The notes under the pieces: model-generated
What the model was told of the DNA's origin: nothing
Seen by the model: the letters and a program-made list of their open reading frames with translations, nothing else
Database searches by the model: none
Made by a program: the position numbers and the translations under genes
In this document: piece after piece, positions 43,874-54,558 of the stretch
Layout: each line of letters starts with the position of its first letter
Numbering within the stretch: the first letter of the stretch is position 1
NCBI GenBank assembly: GCA_963847665.1
Contig: CAWKAO010000007.1
Location: forward strand, 78,981 to 142,980
DNA length: 64,000 nucleotides
Source: CAWKAO01 sp963847665
GTDB lineage: Bacteria; Actinomycetota; Humimicrobiia; Humimicrobiales; Humimicrobiaceae
Direction of reading: 5' to 3'

Positions 43874-43923
43874 AAAAGTATATAATTATATACATATTTT
43901 ATATAATAATATACTTTTGTCAA
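43874..43923 (-). promoter_or_regulatory. XRE promoter with palindromic operators
   Basis: Upstream of the XRE start: a perfect 16-bp palindrome GTATATAATTATATAC (43878-43893), the paired AAAAGTATA (43874-43882) and TATACTTTT (43910-43918), and a minus-strand TTGACA at 43923-43918. The half-site GTATA occurs in both, as expected for an autorepressed Cro-like gene. Confidence 0.65.
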
Positions 43924-44131
43924 GTAAAATCTATCAGGCCACAAAAAAATCCTGGTCATTTCCAAACCGGCTTCATATGATTGTCTGAGATAATTTTAAA
44001 ACTGTGCCAGATTTTAAGTGCTAAAAAAACTTTTTATGATAAACTGATATCATTCAATAAGTTGCTTTTGAACAGGCTTTGATCTTCCTTTGAAAACCTG
44101 GATTTGCCAATAATATTATTTAGGAGAAAAA

Positions 44132-44976
44132 ATGATAGATAATAAAAGAAATCCTGAAATATCTTTTAGTGCTGGTGATATTCCTGTATTAAAAGTCGAA
44201 GGCAGGACACTACCTGAAGCATGGGAAAAATCACTTGTCGAGGTCTGGAACAAAGGGATAGCTATCAGGACACAATATGACAGGTCCATTGACCCTCCCA
44301 GCAGGGATGCCACCATGATAATGGTTGTCCAGCGAGCCCTTTCTGAACCCAGGATACACCGTGCGCTGCCGGCTGGCCTGGATGAGCTGGAAGTCTACAG
44401 GCAGGAAGTAGTCCTGGGTATACATGACCACTGGATAAACAGCCATGGCTGGTCCTACAGTTATCATGACAGGCTTTTTAACTATGCGTTGGAAATGGAC
44501 ATCTCGACCAGATGGCTGCGGCAATAAATAACCTTGTTGACTGTTTTTATACAAGGAGGGCCCAGGCTATCACATGGGATCCTGAACTTGATGCAGAGCA
44601 CCATGAACCACCATGCTTGCAGAGGATGTGGTTGAGGATACTGGAAGACCCTGAAAAGGGTCCGGTACTTAATATGAACACCCACTGGCGTTCAAGGGAT
44701 GCATATAAGGCAGCATTCATGAATATATTTGCCATTACGGACCTCATGAAAGTAATAGCACAGGATCTTTCAAAGAGAACAGGTAAGGAAATAAAAGTCG
44801 GCCGTTATGTCGATATGGTGGACAGCTATCATATATATGGTTCTTATTTTAACGAGTTCAAGGGATTTCTTGATACACTTAAGAAAAAATCATTTGAGGA
44901 GAGGACTTATACTACTGAATTTGCAGAACAGTTTTTTGAAGACGGAAGAGAAAGGATAAGAAAAGAAAAGAAGTAG
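44132..44976 (+). pseudogene. Thymidylate synthase-family protein, one frameshift
   Basis: Two frames, 44132-44527 and about 44512-44976, join into a protein of about 280 residues. It has the nucleotide-family motif HHEPPCLQRMWLRI (catalytic Cys in PPC), NMNTHWRSRDAYKAAFMN, and MVDSYHIYGSYF near the end. It resembles archaeal-type thymidylate synthases (methyl transfer to dUMP) more than E. coli ThyA. The frame breaks near 44515 (after ALEMDIS). All catalytic motifs are kept, so an assembly indel is as likely as decay. Confidence 0.75.
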
Positions 44977-45057
44977 TAAGGGATCTCTACAAGTGAAGAT
45001 AAATTACTTGATCAATTATGATATCATTGGTGCATCATAATAGACTAAGGAGGAAAA

Positions 45058-46023
45058 TTGATAATTCTTGCTATTTTACTTATAGTTGCAGCAGTCGTAC
45101 TTGCGTTTTTTGGCCTTAATCTAGTTTCAATAATCCTTGCAGTCGTGGGTGTTTTGATCTTTATTTTTGCGGGTTTCAGGACTGTAAGGCCGATAGAACG
45201 TGGAGTTATAGAACGGTTTGGAAAATATCTGAGGACAAAAGAAGCCGGCCTTACATGGGTCCTACCTTCTATAGATAAGATGTACAGGGTAAACATAACG
45301 GAACAGATGGTAGACATCCCCCCGCAGTCAGTCATAACAAAAGACAAATTGAATGCAGAAGTGGACGCAGTCGTCTATTACCAGATAAAAGATGTGCTTG
45401 CAAGTATCTATAACGTAGATGATCACAGGGCGCAGCTTACCAGTCTTGCAAGGACCACCCTGAGATCTGTTATAGGTAACATGACGCTAACTTCAGCAAA
45501 TGAAAACAGAGCTGCAATAAACCAGAAAGTAGAAGCGGTCCTGGATAAAGAAACAGACAGTTATGGAGTAGAAGTTTTGAGGGTAGAGATCCAGAAAATA
45601 GAGCCCCCTTCAGATGTACAGGAATCCATGAACAAGGTCGTTAAGGCAGAGCAGGAAAAGATTGCGGCAAGGGATATTGCTACTGCTACTGAGACAAAAG
45701 CAGACGGTGAGAAGCGTGCAGAGATCAAAAAGGCTGAAGGAATAAAGCAGGGCCTTATCCTTTCTTCAGAGGGAGAAGCCGAAGCAATAAAAGTCGTTGC
45801 TGATGCAGAAGCCGGTAAAATAAAAGTAATAAATGAGGCAGCACAGAAATATTTTGTAGGCAATGCTCAGATACTAAAAAAAATCGAGGCTGTTGAAAAC
45901 TCACTGAAAAGCAATGCAAAGATCATTGTAGACACTAATAAAATACAGACGATTGTCACTGAAGCCGCCGGAGTGACTCCGATACCAAGAGAAGATGTCA
46001 AAAAAGAACCAAAAAAAGATTGA
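45058..46023 (+). CDS. SPFH/band 7 (stomatin-prohibitin) protein
   Basis: The 321-residue protein has a TTG start after AGGAGG, two N-terminal hydrophobic segments (about 1-40), then the band-7 domain (VRPIERGVIERFGKYLRTKE, VVYYQIKD). A long coiled-coil Ala/Glu/Lys helix (about 195-265) and a short tail follow. Bacterial stomatins scaffold membrane microdomains, often with an NfeD partner; none is adjacent. Confidence 0.92.
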   Translation: MIILAILLIVAAVVLAFFGLNLVSIILAVVGVLIFIFAGFRTVRPIERGVIERFGKYLRTKEAGLTWVLPSIDKMYRVNITEQMVDIPPQSVITKDKLNAEVDAVVYYQIKDVLASIYNVDDHRAQLTSLARTTLRSVIGNMTLTSANENRAAINQKVEAVLDKETDSYGVEVLRVEIQKIEPPSDVQESMNKVVKAEQEKIAARDIATATETKADGEKRAEIKKAEGIKQGLILSSEGEAEAIKVVADAEAGKIKVINEAAQKYFVGNAQILKKIEAVENSLKSNAKIIVDTNKIQTIVTEAAGVTPIPREDVKKEPKKD

Positions 46024-46050
46024 CATAAAAGATCGATATTATACTAAAAA

Positions 46051-46356
46051 CTACCAATATTTTTCTTCTGGGAATATGTCTTTAAATCTTACGCTGTGCC
46101 TTTGCTCTGTCATCATCGATTCAGCAGCAGCACGCCACTCTGCATAATGCGGAGTCTCCTTATGCTTTGTAGTCGCCTCTACATCTTTATATACTTCTGA
46201 TAGGACAAAATATGCCGGGTCGTCTTCTTTTTGGATCATATCAAAACGGATGATACCGGGTTCCTTTAAACTGTTTCTGGCATTTTTTATTGTGATCTTT
46301 TTAAAACCCTCAACATCTTCCGGTTTCACTCGGATGTGTACATGTACCACTAACAT
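46051..46356 (-). CDS. Antibiotic biosynthesis monooxygenase (ABM) domain protein
   Basis: The 101-residue ferredoxin-fold protein matches the YgiN/LsrG type: HVRVKPEDVEGFKKITIKNA pattern, RFDMIQKEDDPAYFVLSEVY, and HYAEWRAA. These small enzymes act as quinol monooxygenases or autoinducer-degrading proteins. Substrate unknown. Confidence 0.87.
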   Translation of the reverse strand: MLVVHVHIRVKPEDVEGFKKITIKNARNSLKEPGIIRFDMIQKEDDPAYFVLSEVYKDVEATTKHKETPHYAEWRAAAESMMTEQRHSVRFKDIFPEEKYW

Positions 46357-46377
46357 ACTGACTCCTTTTTAAAGTTA

Positions 46378-46887
46378 TTATACCCTGTAAACATATATCT
46401 GTGCTTTTTTATCCTGTCTTAATATTTCAAACCCTGGCAGAGTAAATGTATTTGTGACTATTCTGGTGCCGGGTTTCAATTCATTTACGAATTTATTTAT
46501 CAATTTTAAATTGGTGTCCTGCAATAGGTAGATCATAATAATATCCGCTCTACTCAGGTCCTTATTGAAAAAATTTCCAAGAAGTACTTCTGCACTGTCC
46601 TGAAGCCTCAATTTATATATGAGGATTTTTGTCCATAGAAATCTAATAGGGTCGATCTCGATACCGATCGCTATTGCTCCAAAATTACGTGCAGCATCGA
46701 TTATTATTCTTCCATCTCCTGAGCCGAGATCATATATGACTTCTCCAGGTCTTATTCGGGCCAAATTGAGCATATTTATCACAGTCCTGCGTGGAGTGGG
46801 TATCCAGGGAGCACCAAAAAAATGGCTGTAGGAGACAAATGCCAGGATGATGATCAGAGAGATCAGGATGATTGTGACAATATCCAT
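46378..46887 (-). CDS. Membrane-anchored class I methyltransferase
   Basis: The 169-residue protein has an N-terminal membrane helix, then an SAM motif I (VIYDLGSGDGRIIIDAA) and post-I (GIEIDPIRFLW). It is short, resembling the ATPSCKMT/FAM173-type protein-lysine methyltransferases found also in bacteria. It lies 21 bases from the ABM gene; both are probably one unit. Confidence 0.82.
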   Translation of the reverse strand: MDIVTIILISLIIILAFVSYSHFFGAPWIPTPRRTVINMLNLARIRPGEVIYDLGSGDGRIIIDAARNFGAIAIGIEIDPIRFLWTKILIYKLRLQDSAEVLLGNFFNKDLSRADIIMIYLLQDTNLKLINKFVNELKPGTRIVTNTFTLPGFEILRQDKKAQIYVYRV

Positions 46888-47082
46888 TCTTTATGACTCC
46901 TTCAGCTCTTAGAGCTGATCATTAATAATATACCTATTATATCAATATAGTTGCAACATACCATCCGGATTCTGGATCTTATTTAAAATAAACTGGCATA
47001 ATAAGATTGATTTAATGTATAATCGAAAAATCTATAAGTATTACAAACATCTTATAAATATGGGAATAAAGGAGTGGGATAG

Positions 47083-47874
47083 ATGAAAAGAACAGCTAAA
47101 ATCATTCTTGCTTTCTTGAATCTTGCAGGATATCTGGGAACTGTCATTGTAAATGCGCTTGCAACACTTTTACCAATCAATGGGAAAGCTACTGGTGAGT
47201 TATCTGACCAGTATCCAAACCTGTTTGTGCCTTCAGGCCTGACCTTCTCAATATGGGGGGTCATATATTTGCTGCTGGCGATATTTGTGATCTACCAGAT
47301 CATAATTGCTTTCAGAAAAGAAAGTGATGGAAGAGGTATTTTTGAGAAAATAGGAGTACTCTTTTTTATTTCTTCCATTCTTAATGTAGGATGGATATTT
47401 GCATGGCATTATGAAATAGTCTGGCTTTCCCTTATTATAATGGTCCTGCTTTTTGTCACCCTTCTTATCATTTATCTGCGTCTGGGTATCGGCAAGGCTG
47501 AAACAAGGAATATTGAAAAGGGGCTGGTCCATATCCCGTTCAGTGTCTATATTGGCTGGATAACCATTGCAACTATTGCCAATGTGACTGCGCTTCTTGT
47601 AGATATCGGGTGGAAGGGTTTTGGTATTGGTGATCAATTCTGGGCTGTTATCGTCATCGGGGTAGGTATTATTATCACCCTGGCAATGCTTTTTATGAGA
47701 AAAGACATCTTTTATAGCCTGGTCGTTGACTGGTCACTTCTTGGCATATTGCTTAAAAGGTTAAGCGATAAAAGCACCAGTGCTCTTTTTGTTATCATCA
47801 TTTGTATTTTGGGGCTTGCAGTGATAACCATAGGAATAGTCGTGCAGCTTATTGTAAGAAAAAAGATTTATTAA
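47083..47874 (+). CDS. TspO/MBR-related membrane protein
   Basis: The 263-residue protein begins with GYLGTVIVNALATLLPI and LFVPSGLTFSIWGVIYLLLA, patterns of the TspO/MBR (tryptophan-rich sensory) superfamily, then adds helices to a total of about eight, longer than the five-helix core. Role in tetrapyrrole or stress handling is likely only by family. Confidence 0.82.
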   Translation: MKRTAKIILAFLNLAGYLGTVIVNALATLLPINGKATGELSDQYPNLFVPSGLTFSIWGVIYLLLAIFVIYQIIIAFRKESDGRGIFEKIGVLFFISSILNVGWIFAWHYEIVWLSLIIMVLLFVTLLIIYLRLGIGKAETRNIEKGLVHIPFSVYIGWITIATIANVTALLVDIGWKGFGIGDQFWAVIVIGVGIIITLAMLFMRKDIFYSLVVDWSLLGILLKRLSDKSTSALFVIIICILGLAVITIGIVVQLIVRKKIY

Positions 47875-47919
47875 ATAAGAACTGGTCTATTAAGCTTTTC
47901 GATTAAAAAAACTGATCGG

Positions 47920-48351
47920 TCAGGATATAAGGGCGTCTGCAAACTTCTTAAGGTCTTCCTCATAGCCTTCTTCTAAGGGGCCTTTGAGGCCAACCACCTT
48001 GACTTTGAAATCTTCTGTTTTTTTCTGCATATCCTTTGACTTCAACAGAGCATCCATTTTTTTAAGTGCTATTGTCCTGGGATCAGCATATGTAGTCATA
48101 AGGGCATATTTTGACCCAGCAGACGCAGGGAGAAAACTTTTTAAAAACCTTCCCATTATCCGCGGCAGCATAAATTTACGGGTCGGGGAACTGAAGATAT
48201 ATAAGTCTGCTGGTGGAAAGCTTTCAATAGAAATATCGTAGATAGAAAATACTTGTACATCCTGCCCCTTTTCTTTTAAAAGCTCAGATAACTGGCCGAC
48301 TATTTTCTTACCATTACCGAATTGGGATTCAAATATTATATTTACTTTCAT
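47920..48351 (-). CDS. Flavodoxin-like protein
   Basis: The 143-residue flavodoxin-fold protein has an FMN phosphate-binding-like N-terminus (IIFESQFGNGKKIV) and a middle segment LYIFSSPTRKFMLPRIMGRF. The conserved TxT is replaced by SQFGN. Probably electron transfer or a sensory flavoprotein. Confidence 0.8.
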   Translation of the reverse strand: MKVNIIFESQFGNGKKIVGQLSELLKEKGQDVQVFSIYDISIESFPPADLYIFSSPTRKFMLPRIMGRFLKSFLPASAGSKYALMTTYADPRTIALKKMDALLKSKDMQKKTEDFKVKVVGLKGPLEEGYEEDLKKFADALIS

Positions 48352-48644
48352 AAAAACCTTCCTGTAATCTAAAAATTATTTATTAATGATATCAGATAAT
48401 CTAGATCTATAAAATCAAAAACAAAACGGGTTTCTAATATGAGAATAAAAATTTTAATAAGTTACATTAAATTATTAATATATATATTATAATAATAATT
48501 AACTATTTTGATAATTTGAATACTGAAGCAACTATTGAGATAAATTCAAATTTATCCCTGCCACTTGCATAAGTAGCTGATTCGATTTAACATATTTCTT
48601 AATAGAAATATAAAAAACTTAAAAAAGAATGTGGGAGGTAAAAA

Positions 48645-48851
48645 TTGAGCGTAGCAAAAGTGACAGAAATAAAAGTATCTTCTCCTAAAAGTTTTGAAGA
48701 TGCAATAAATCAGGGAATAATCCGCGCAAACAAAACATTAAAAAATGTAAAATCTGCATGGGTAAAGGATTTCGAAGTCTCAGTTGATGATTCAGGTAAA
48801 ATCGCCGAATATATGGTTTTACTTAAGGTCACATTCATACTTGAGGACTAA
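48645..48851 (+). CDS. Dodecin
   Basis: The 68-residue protein reads VAKVTEIKVSSPKSFEDAIN, VKSAWVKDFEV, EYMVLLKVTFILED. Dodecins form hollow dodecamers that bind flavin or CoA. TTG start eight bases after GGGAGGT. Upstream 290 bases (48352-48644) are AT-rich with nothing I can support. Confidence 0.92.
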   Translation: MSVAKVTEIKVSSPKSFEDAINQGIIRANKTLKNVKSAWVKDFEVSVDDSGKIAEYMVLLKVTFILED

Positions 48852-48896
48852 ACTATTAAATCGATCCCTTAGATCTAAAAGCTCTATTGATGATTT

Positions 48897-49343
48897 TCAC
48901 TTCTTAGGTTTTAGCCAATAACTCCAGGAAGTCTTCTGATATTTTTTATTTTCTATATCCACCAGCCAGATCTCGAGTTCGGGAAAAGCTTTTGCTATCC
49001 TTTTCCAGGCGACTTTATAGATCTTTGCCCTGATAGGTAAAAACTTTCTGGATTGTTCAGGCATTGCGATTATGACATGGTCACAATCTTTATTATTAAG
49101 CCTTGATATCGCATGAAAAAAGACTATATAAAAATCTTCAACCCTATCTATTCCAGATTCCTCAAAGCCTACTACTTCTATATACCAGTCTTCTTTATTT
49201 TTACTGGCTTTAATACCGGGACCCAGCTTAGCAAGTCCCGTTTTTTTATTTAGTATATACTTTTCTACTTCTAATAGCTCTCTCAGGCAGTTCTCAGTTT
49301 CCAGTTCAGATATTTTTACAGCCATCATACTTATTATTTTCAA
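48897..49343 (-). CDS. Hypothetical protein, 148 residues
   Basis: The protein has a central WYIEVVGFEESGIDRVEDFY and a conserved-looking HVIIAMPEQSRKFLPIRAKI. The Lys/Glu pattern weakly recalls PD-(D/E)XK nuclease folds, but I cannot show the active site. No operon partner; the start could also be ATG 49328 or 49325. Confidence 0.5.
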   Translation of the reverse strand: MKIISMMAVKISELETENCLRELLEVEKYILNKKTGLAKLGPGIKASKNKEDWYIEVVGFEESGIDRVEDFYIVFFHAISRLNNKDCDHVIIAMPEQSRKFLPIRAKIYKVAWKRIAKAFPELEIWLVDIENKKYQKTSWSYWLKPKK

Positions 49344-49511
49344 ATAATAGATTTATAAATAGGTCAAAATAAAATTATACAAATATTTTTAAAATTGTAC
49401 ATAAATTGCTACTTATGAATTTTTTTATGACCAGTTTCTGGTATAATCTTATTTGAAATATTATATATAATTGACTTAAAACAGTTTGATTTATCCCGGG
49501 GAGTAAACACT

Positions 49512-50390
49512 ATGAAATGGCAGGGAAGGCGGACCAGCACAAATGTCGAAGACAGGAGAGGCGCTACTGTCAGAGGTGCTGCTATTGGCGGAGGTCTCGG
49601 AGGAGTAGGGTTAATAATAACAGTGATCATATTATTGCTTACTTATTGCGGTGGCGGAAACATTTCTGATACTATTGATAATACCCAGATCAACAACCAG
49701 ATCAACAATTCTACAGCAGTCGATCCTGATTACCAGGCTACACCAGAAGAAGAAGAACTGGCTCAATTTGTATCCGTTGTCTTAGCTGAGACGGAGGATG
49801 TGTGGACAGAGATTTTTGCAAAAGAAGGGATGAACTATGTTTATCCTGGGCTTGTCCTTTATACGCAATATGTCGAATCTGCGTGCGGAACAGCGAGTTC
49901 TGCTACCGGACCCTTCTATTGTCCTGCAGATCAAAAAGTATACATAGACCTGAGCTTTTACAGAGAGCTCCAGGATAGATTCCAGGCTCCAGGTGATTTT
50001 GCGATGGCATATGTCATCGCACATGAAGTGGGACACCATATACAGACCCTTCTCGGAATAATGGATGATGTATCAACTCTTCAATCAAGGGTCAGCCAGT
50101 CAGAAGCCAATGATCTGTCTGTTCGTCTAGAGCTGCAGGCAGATTATTTAGCTGGGGTCTGGAGCCATTATGTAGAAAGAATGAATCTGCTTGATGAAGG
50201 TGACATTGACGAAGCTTTAAATGCAGCAAGCGCTGTAGGTGATGATCGTATTCAAGAACAATACCAGGGTTATGTTGTACCGGACAGTTTTACTCACGGG
50301 ACTTCCGAACAGAGACAGCGATGGTTCTATAAAGGTTTTCAAAGCGGTACTTTAGAAGAAGGCGACACATTTAATACCAATGATCTGTAA
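49512..50390 (+). CDS. Neutral zinc metallopeptidase (YpfJ-like)
   Basis: The 292-residue protein opens with WQGRRTSTNVEDRRG and GGLGGVGLIITV (membrane anchor), then the putative neutral zinc metallopeptidase domain. It has VIAHEVGHHIQTLLGI with the HExxH zinc site, and VRLELQADYLAGVWSHY with the third ligand. Length and architecture are those of family PF04228 proteins. Confidence 0.93.
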   Translation: MKWQGRRTSTNVEDRRGATVRGAAIGGGLGGVGLIITVIILLLTYCGGGNISDTIDNTQINNQINNSTAVDPDYQATPEEEELAQFVSVVLAETEDVWTEIFAKEGMNYVYPGLVLYTQYVESACGTASSATGPFYCPADQKVYIDLSFYRELQDRFQAPGDFAMAYVIAHEVGHHIQTLLGIMDDVSTLQSRVSQSEANDLSVRLELQADYLAGVWSHYVERMNLLDEGDIDEALNAASAVGDDRIQEQYQGYVVPDSFTHGTSEQRQRWFYKGFQSGTLEEGDTFNTNDL

Positions 50391-50417
50391 GAAAATAAAA
50401 CAAAGATCTATAAAATA

Positions 50418-51389
50418 CTAAATATTTAATCGGTCGATCGGCAACTCCACTGCACTGTCCATGAACTTTATCGTCTGGTCCAGGTCTACAATACCTGCAT
50501 CAGATCCGAGACCCTGGATGACAAGTCCGCCCGCTGCAGACCCGAGTCTTGCTGATTTTTCAAGGTCCCAACCCATTGATATACCAATGATAAATCCTGC
50601 ACAGTAAGCATCACCGCACCCTGTGGAGTCGACCACAGGCACCCTGAAAGAAGGTATACGTTTTTCTGTGAGCCGGCCGTTATCCAGATAGGCTACACTA
50701 CTTCCCTGGTCACCCATTTTAAATATAGTATGCCCGGTGCCGCGGTCCAGGAAAAAACGGATCACATCCAGCCGGTCAGTCAGACCGCACATCATTATCG
50801 CTTCTTCGAATCCCGGCATAAAATAATCTATATAAGGCAGGCAAGGTTCTATCAGGCCCAGCAAGTCTGGCCGCTGCACCGCTACAAGGTCAAATGTGGT
50901 CGTAACACCACTCTTCTTGGCGAATTCAAGCACCCTGCGGGTCGGTTCACCGTCAAACTTTGGCAGCAGGGAAGTGCCGCCCATATGAAGGAAGTCTGCA
51001 GCAGCAATAACATCCAGGTCAAGGTCCTCCCAGACAAGCTCACCATTGGCTCCTGGTACATGCAAAGCCGGGCGTTCACCGTTTGGTCTTATCGGAAGCA
51101 TAGTTGCTGAGGTCTGCACACCTGGCTTTCGTTTCAGGCAGCTGGTATCGATCCCATAACGCTGCATTGTGGTCAATAAGAAATTACCGAGTTCGTCTTC
51201 TCCAATTGCACCCATTGCAAAGACCTTGGCGCCTAATTTTGCCAGATCGACACTTGTGCCTGCAGCTGTGCCTGCAACTGTGATCCTGATCTCATCAAGC
51301 AGTGCTACATTTTGTCCTTCAGGTACTACTGCGACAGGTCTTCCAAGGATGTCCACGATCTGAATTCCAAGACTGACTACCTTGACCAA
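50418..51389 (-). CDS. PfkB-family carbohydrate kinase
   Basis: The 323-residue kinase has the N-terminal GTAAGTSVDLAKLGAKVFAM substrate region, lid segments, and the C-terminal signature VDSTGCGDAYCAGFIIG with the catalytic Asp. Ribokinase-like sugar or nucleoside kinase. TTG start behind GGGAGG. It is divergently oriented from the UroD-like gene. Confidence 0.92.
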   Translation of the reverse strand: MVKVVSLGIQIVDILGRPVAVVPEGQNVALLDEIRITVAGTAAGTSVDLAKLGAKVFAMGAIGEDELGNFLLTTMQRYGIDTSCLKRKPGVQTSATMLPIRPNGERPALHVPGANGELVWEDLDLDVIAAADFLHMGGTSLLPKFDGEPTRRVLEFAKKSGVTTTFDLVAVQRPDLLGLIEPCLPYIDYFMPGFEEAIMMCGLTDRLDVIRFFLDRGTGHTIFKMGDQGSSVAYLDNGRLTEKRIPSFRVPVVDSTGCGDAYCAGFIIGISMGWDLEKSARLGSAAGGLVIQGLGSDAGIVDLDQTIKFMDSAVELPIDRLNI

Positions 51390-51579
51390 TTATTGCCTCC
51401 CTTTTGTTTAATTTATGAAGGATATTATGTTAGATTTTTTCCTGTAAATACTGATTATGATATAAAAAAATAAAATCACAATCAAGGAACTCAAAAAAAT
51501 CAATGATTTACTTAGGGCTTGATTAAAAATATAATGTTTTATGTAATTAATAATTCTGGCAATTAAACTTTTTAGTGAC

Positions 51580-52771
51580 ATGACTTTAGACCAAAAACTT
51601 TCATTTGAGTCGATCTCAATTGAAGATATCATAAATATTCTTCCATTGGATGAATGGTCAGATCTAAAATCGATCTCAAAAAAAAGAGCTGTAATCGAGG
51701 CACAATCAAATAATCATACAATCAGATTATTGGGTCTTGATTCAAAAAAATTTGTTACTGAACCAGAGCTGTTTATCAAGTCCCAGTTAGCTGCCAGTGC
51801 TTATTACGGTTTTGATAGACCATTTTTAGACTATGACTTTTATAATATTGAATCCGAATCACTGGGGCAGAAGATGATATACAGGGTCGGGTTCTTACCT
51901 GAAATAGATTTTTCCGATCCTCTGATCACTGAAAAAAGGGATCTTTATGGATTAAAACCTTCGGTATTAAGAAATAAAGCAAGATTTGGATTTGTGCTTG
52001 GAATAAACAGGCTTTTTAAATCTATTTTTAAAATCGCCCCAAAAATAAGGTTCTGCGGCCCTTACAGTATTGCTGTCAACTTAAGGGGGTATAATAACCT
52101 TATGCTGGATATGGTGGATGATAAGGGATTTGTTAAAGACCTCTTTGACTTTATTACCTATGAGTTGATAATCCCGTGGGTAAAGCTTCAGAGGGATGAT
52201 ATGGAAGAACCGTCATACATTAGCTGGAGGAATAGAAGCTACAGCAACATTTCCCAACATATCGACAAAGACCATGGATGAATGGATAATCCCTTATTAT
52301 GAGGCTACAAATCAGATATTGGGAAATACTACCTTCACGACCTGTTGCGGGGGGATATCAAATTTTAAAGACCCTGAGGACTTTTTCTTCTATCAATTAT
52401 CGACTTGTCCAGGGATCATAAAAGGATATGAGTGGGATATAAAAAATAGCGGTTTTAAAGTTTTTAATGATTATGCCAAAAAGAATAGGCTAAATCTCAG
52501 ACTGGCCATAAGTGCCCAGACCATTCTTTCGCTAAAACCTGCAGAAGTCCCAGTATTGATAAAAAGATATTTGGAAAAAGGTGGCGCGGGTCTCTCAAAT
52601 TATTCAATATACCTTTCTGATATAGATCCAAATACTGACCCTAAGATAATAACAAACCTGGTATCTGCTGTTAAGCAGATGGGGGGTTTTCCTATAAAGG
52701 AGAAGACCGATCATTCTTATTCTTCTCCAGAATATAGAAACTTCCACGACTGGCTTTTGTTGAAGATGTAA
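51580..52771 (+). pseudogene. Uroporphyrinogen decarboxylase-family (UroD/MtaA-like) protein, frameshifted
   Basis: Frames 51580-52281 and 52196-52771 join near 52210 into one protein of about 395 residues. They read CGPYSIAVNLRGYNNLMLDM and FVKDLFDFITYELIIPWVKL before the break, and LAGGIEATATFPNIST with KTMDEWIIPYYEAT after. The family includes cobalamin methyltransferases (MtaA, MtbA) that work with MttB-type proteins, one of which lies at 61 kb. The break may be an indel error. Confidence 0.75.
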
Positions 52772-53034
52772 GGCTTCTTTACGTTTCCATTATCAGGTTA
52801 GTTACATATCTTGTTATGATAATAGTATTATGATTATGAAAATAGTCTTTTTCCAACATGGCTCCTTTATAATTATTATAAAGAAAAAATATCCAAGTTT
52901 CCTGAAAAGTAATGTCCCACGAAATAATGTTATGTTATCATTTCTAGTATTGCCTTAAAACATTTAAGTAGCTAACCACGTTATTACAACTTATAATATT
53001 TATATCACTGCAAAAAAATACAGGAGTTATTGAA

Positions 53035-54330
53035 ATGGATAATAAACTTTATGAAGAAATAAAAAGTGCTATTGGTTCTATTCCTATTTTTGATACACAT
53101 GAGCATCTTATGGCTGAAGAAGACAGACATAACTTTAATCTTGATTTCTCACTGTTTTTTATGATGTATGCAGGTACTGACTTATTGACCTCGGGAATGA
53201 CCGAAGAAGAGTTTGAAAATTTTCAGGATCCCTATACAGATATAGAAAAGAAATGGAGTTGTTTTTCAAAACACTGGCCCAATATCAAGAATACTTCCTA
53301 TTCCAAAGTCATCCTTGCAGCAGTAAAAGACCTCTACGGGTATGATGATATAACTGAGAAAAATTATATTGAGCTTTCTAAAAAGATAAAAGATACTAAA
53401 AACATCAAATGGTACGATCATGTTCTGAAAGAAAAAAGTAATATAAAATGGGTTTTAAACCATCTTGATAATGTCTGGCAGGCAAGTAAAAAGGTATTGG
53501 ATAGAGAAGAATTCAGGCCAGTATTAAACCTTGATAATATTATAAATACCTGCTGTTTGGAAGATATTATAGGCCTGGAAAAAAGGTATAATACTAATAT
53601 CTATAACCTCGAGGACTTACTTGAAGTCATAAATACCATCTTTGAAAAGAAAAATGATATTGGATATATGGGTGTTAAAACTGCCATAGCATACATGAGG
53701 CCTATTAGGTTTGAAGAGACGACTTTTGCAGAAGCAGATAAAGTATTTTCCAGTATATTTAAGCTTAAAAGCTATGGGTTTTTAGAGAAAAAAGATTTCC
53801 TGTCAAAAGATGAATTAAAGCCATTTCAGGATTTTATGATCCACTATCTTATACAAAAAGCAATTGAGTCTGATCTGCCTGTCCAGATACATACAGGAAT
53901 ATTTGAGCTTCTAAGAAATGATATATCAAACTCAAATCCAAGCTATCTTGTAAATCTTTTTATGAAATACCGAAAATGCAGGTTTGATGTATTCCATGCC
54001 GGGTATCCATATTCTGACCAGCTGATATCTATCTGCAAACAATATCCTAATGTATATTTTGACCTCTGCTGGATAGCTGATATCTCTACTTCACTTTACA
54101 AAGAGATACTCAACAAGCTAATAGAGATAATCCCTTCCAACAAGATATTTGGTTTTGGAGGCGACTATATGTTTATAGAGGGCCTGTATGGCAGCCAGAA
54201 GCTGGCAAGAAAAGCAATTTCAGAATTACTTTATGACAAGGTAGACCAGGGGTATTTTAGCTTTGAACAGGCGGTAGAATTCGGCAAGAAGATCTTAAAT
54301 CAAAATCCTAAGGATGTTTATAATTGGTAG
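53035..54330 (+). CDS. Amidohydrolase-family protein
   Basis: The 431-residue TIM-barrel hydrolase has the metal motif IFDTHEHLM, a later VQIHTGIFEL and VFHAGYPYSDQL, and an FGFGGDYMF segment near the C-terminus with the active-site Asp. It resembles amidohydrolase_2 or uronate isomerase-like enzymes. Substrate unknown; neighbours are UroD-like and adenylate-forming enzymes. Confidence 0.87.
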   Translation: MDNKLYEEIKSAIGSIPIFDTHEHLMAEEDRHNFNLDFSLFFMMYAGTDLLTSGMTEEEFENFQDPYTDIEKKWSCFSKHWPNIKNTSYSKVILAAVKDLYGYDDITEKNYIELSKKIKDTKNIKWYDHVLKEKSNIKWVLNHLDNVWQASKKVLDREEFRPVLNLDNIINTCCLEDIIGLEKRYNTNIYNLEDLLEVINTIFEKKNDIGYMGVKTAIAYMRPIRFEETTFAEADKVFSSIFKLKSYGFLEKKDFLSKDELKPFQDFMIHYLIQKAIESDLPVQIHTGIFELLRNDISNSNPSYLVNLFMKYRKCRFDVFHAGYPYSDQLISICKQYPNVYFDLCWIADISTSLYKEILNKLIEIIPSNKIFGFGGDYMFIEGLYGSQKLARKAISELLYDKVDQGYFSFEQAVEFGKKILNQNPKDVYNW

Positions 54331-54558
54331 CCCCAATGTTTTCAATTTCGAACCAGATTTTTCAAGAATTATTGTAACTTAAGGAGTATAAAGATCAACC
54401 TTAGTTGTTCATAAACTTTGAAATTTCGAACTGTACTTTAAAGGATTTAAAAAATTAATTATATTTTAGCCCAATTTGATATATTTTCTTTATTTATATT
54501 ATAATTTTTTCAAACTACGCCAAAAAACTTAATTAATCTATTGGAAAGGTATTTCTAA

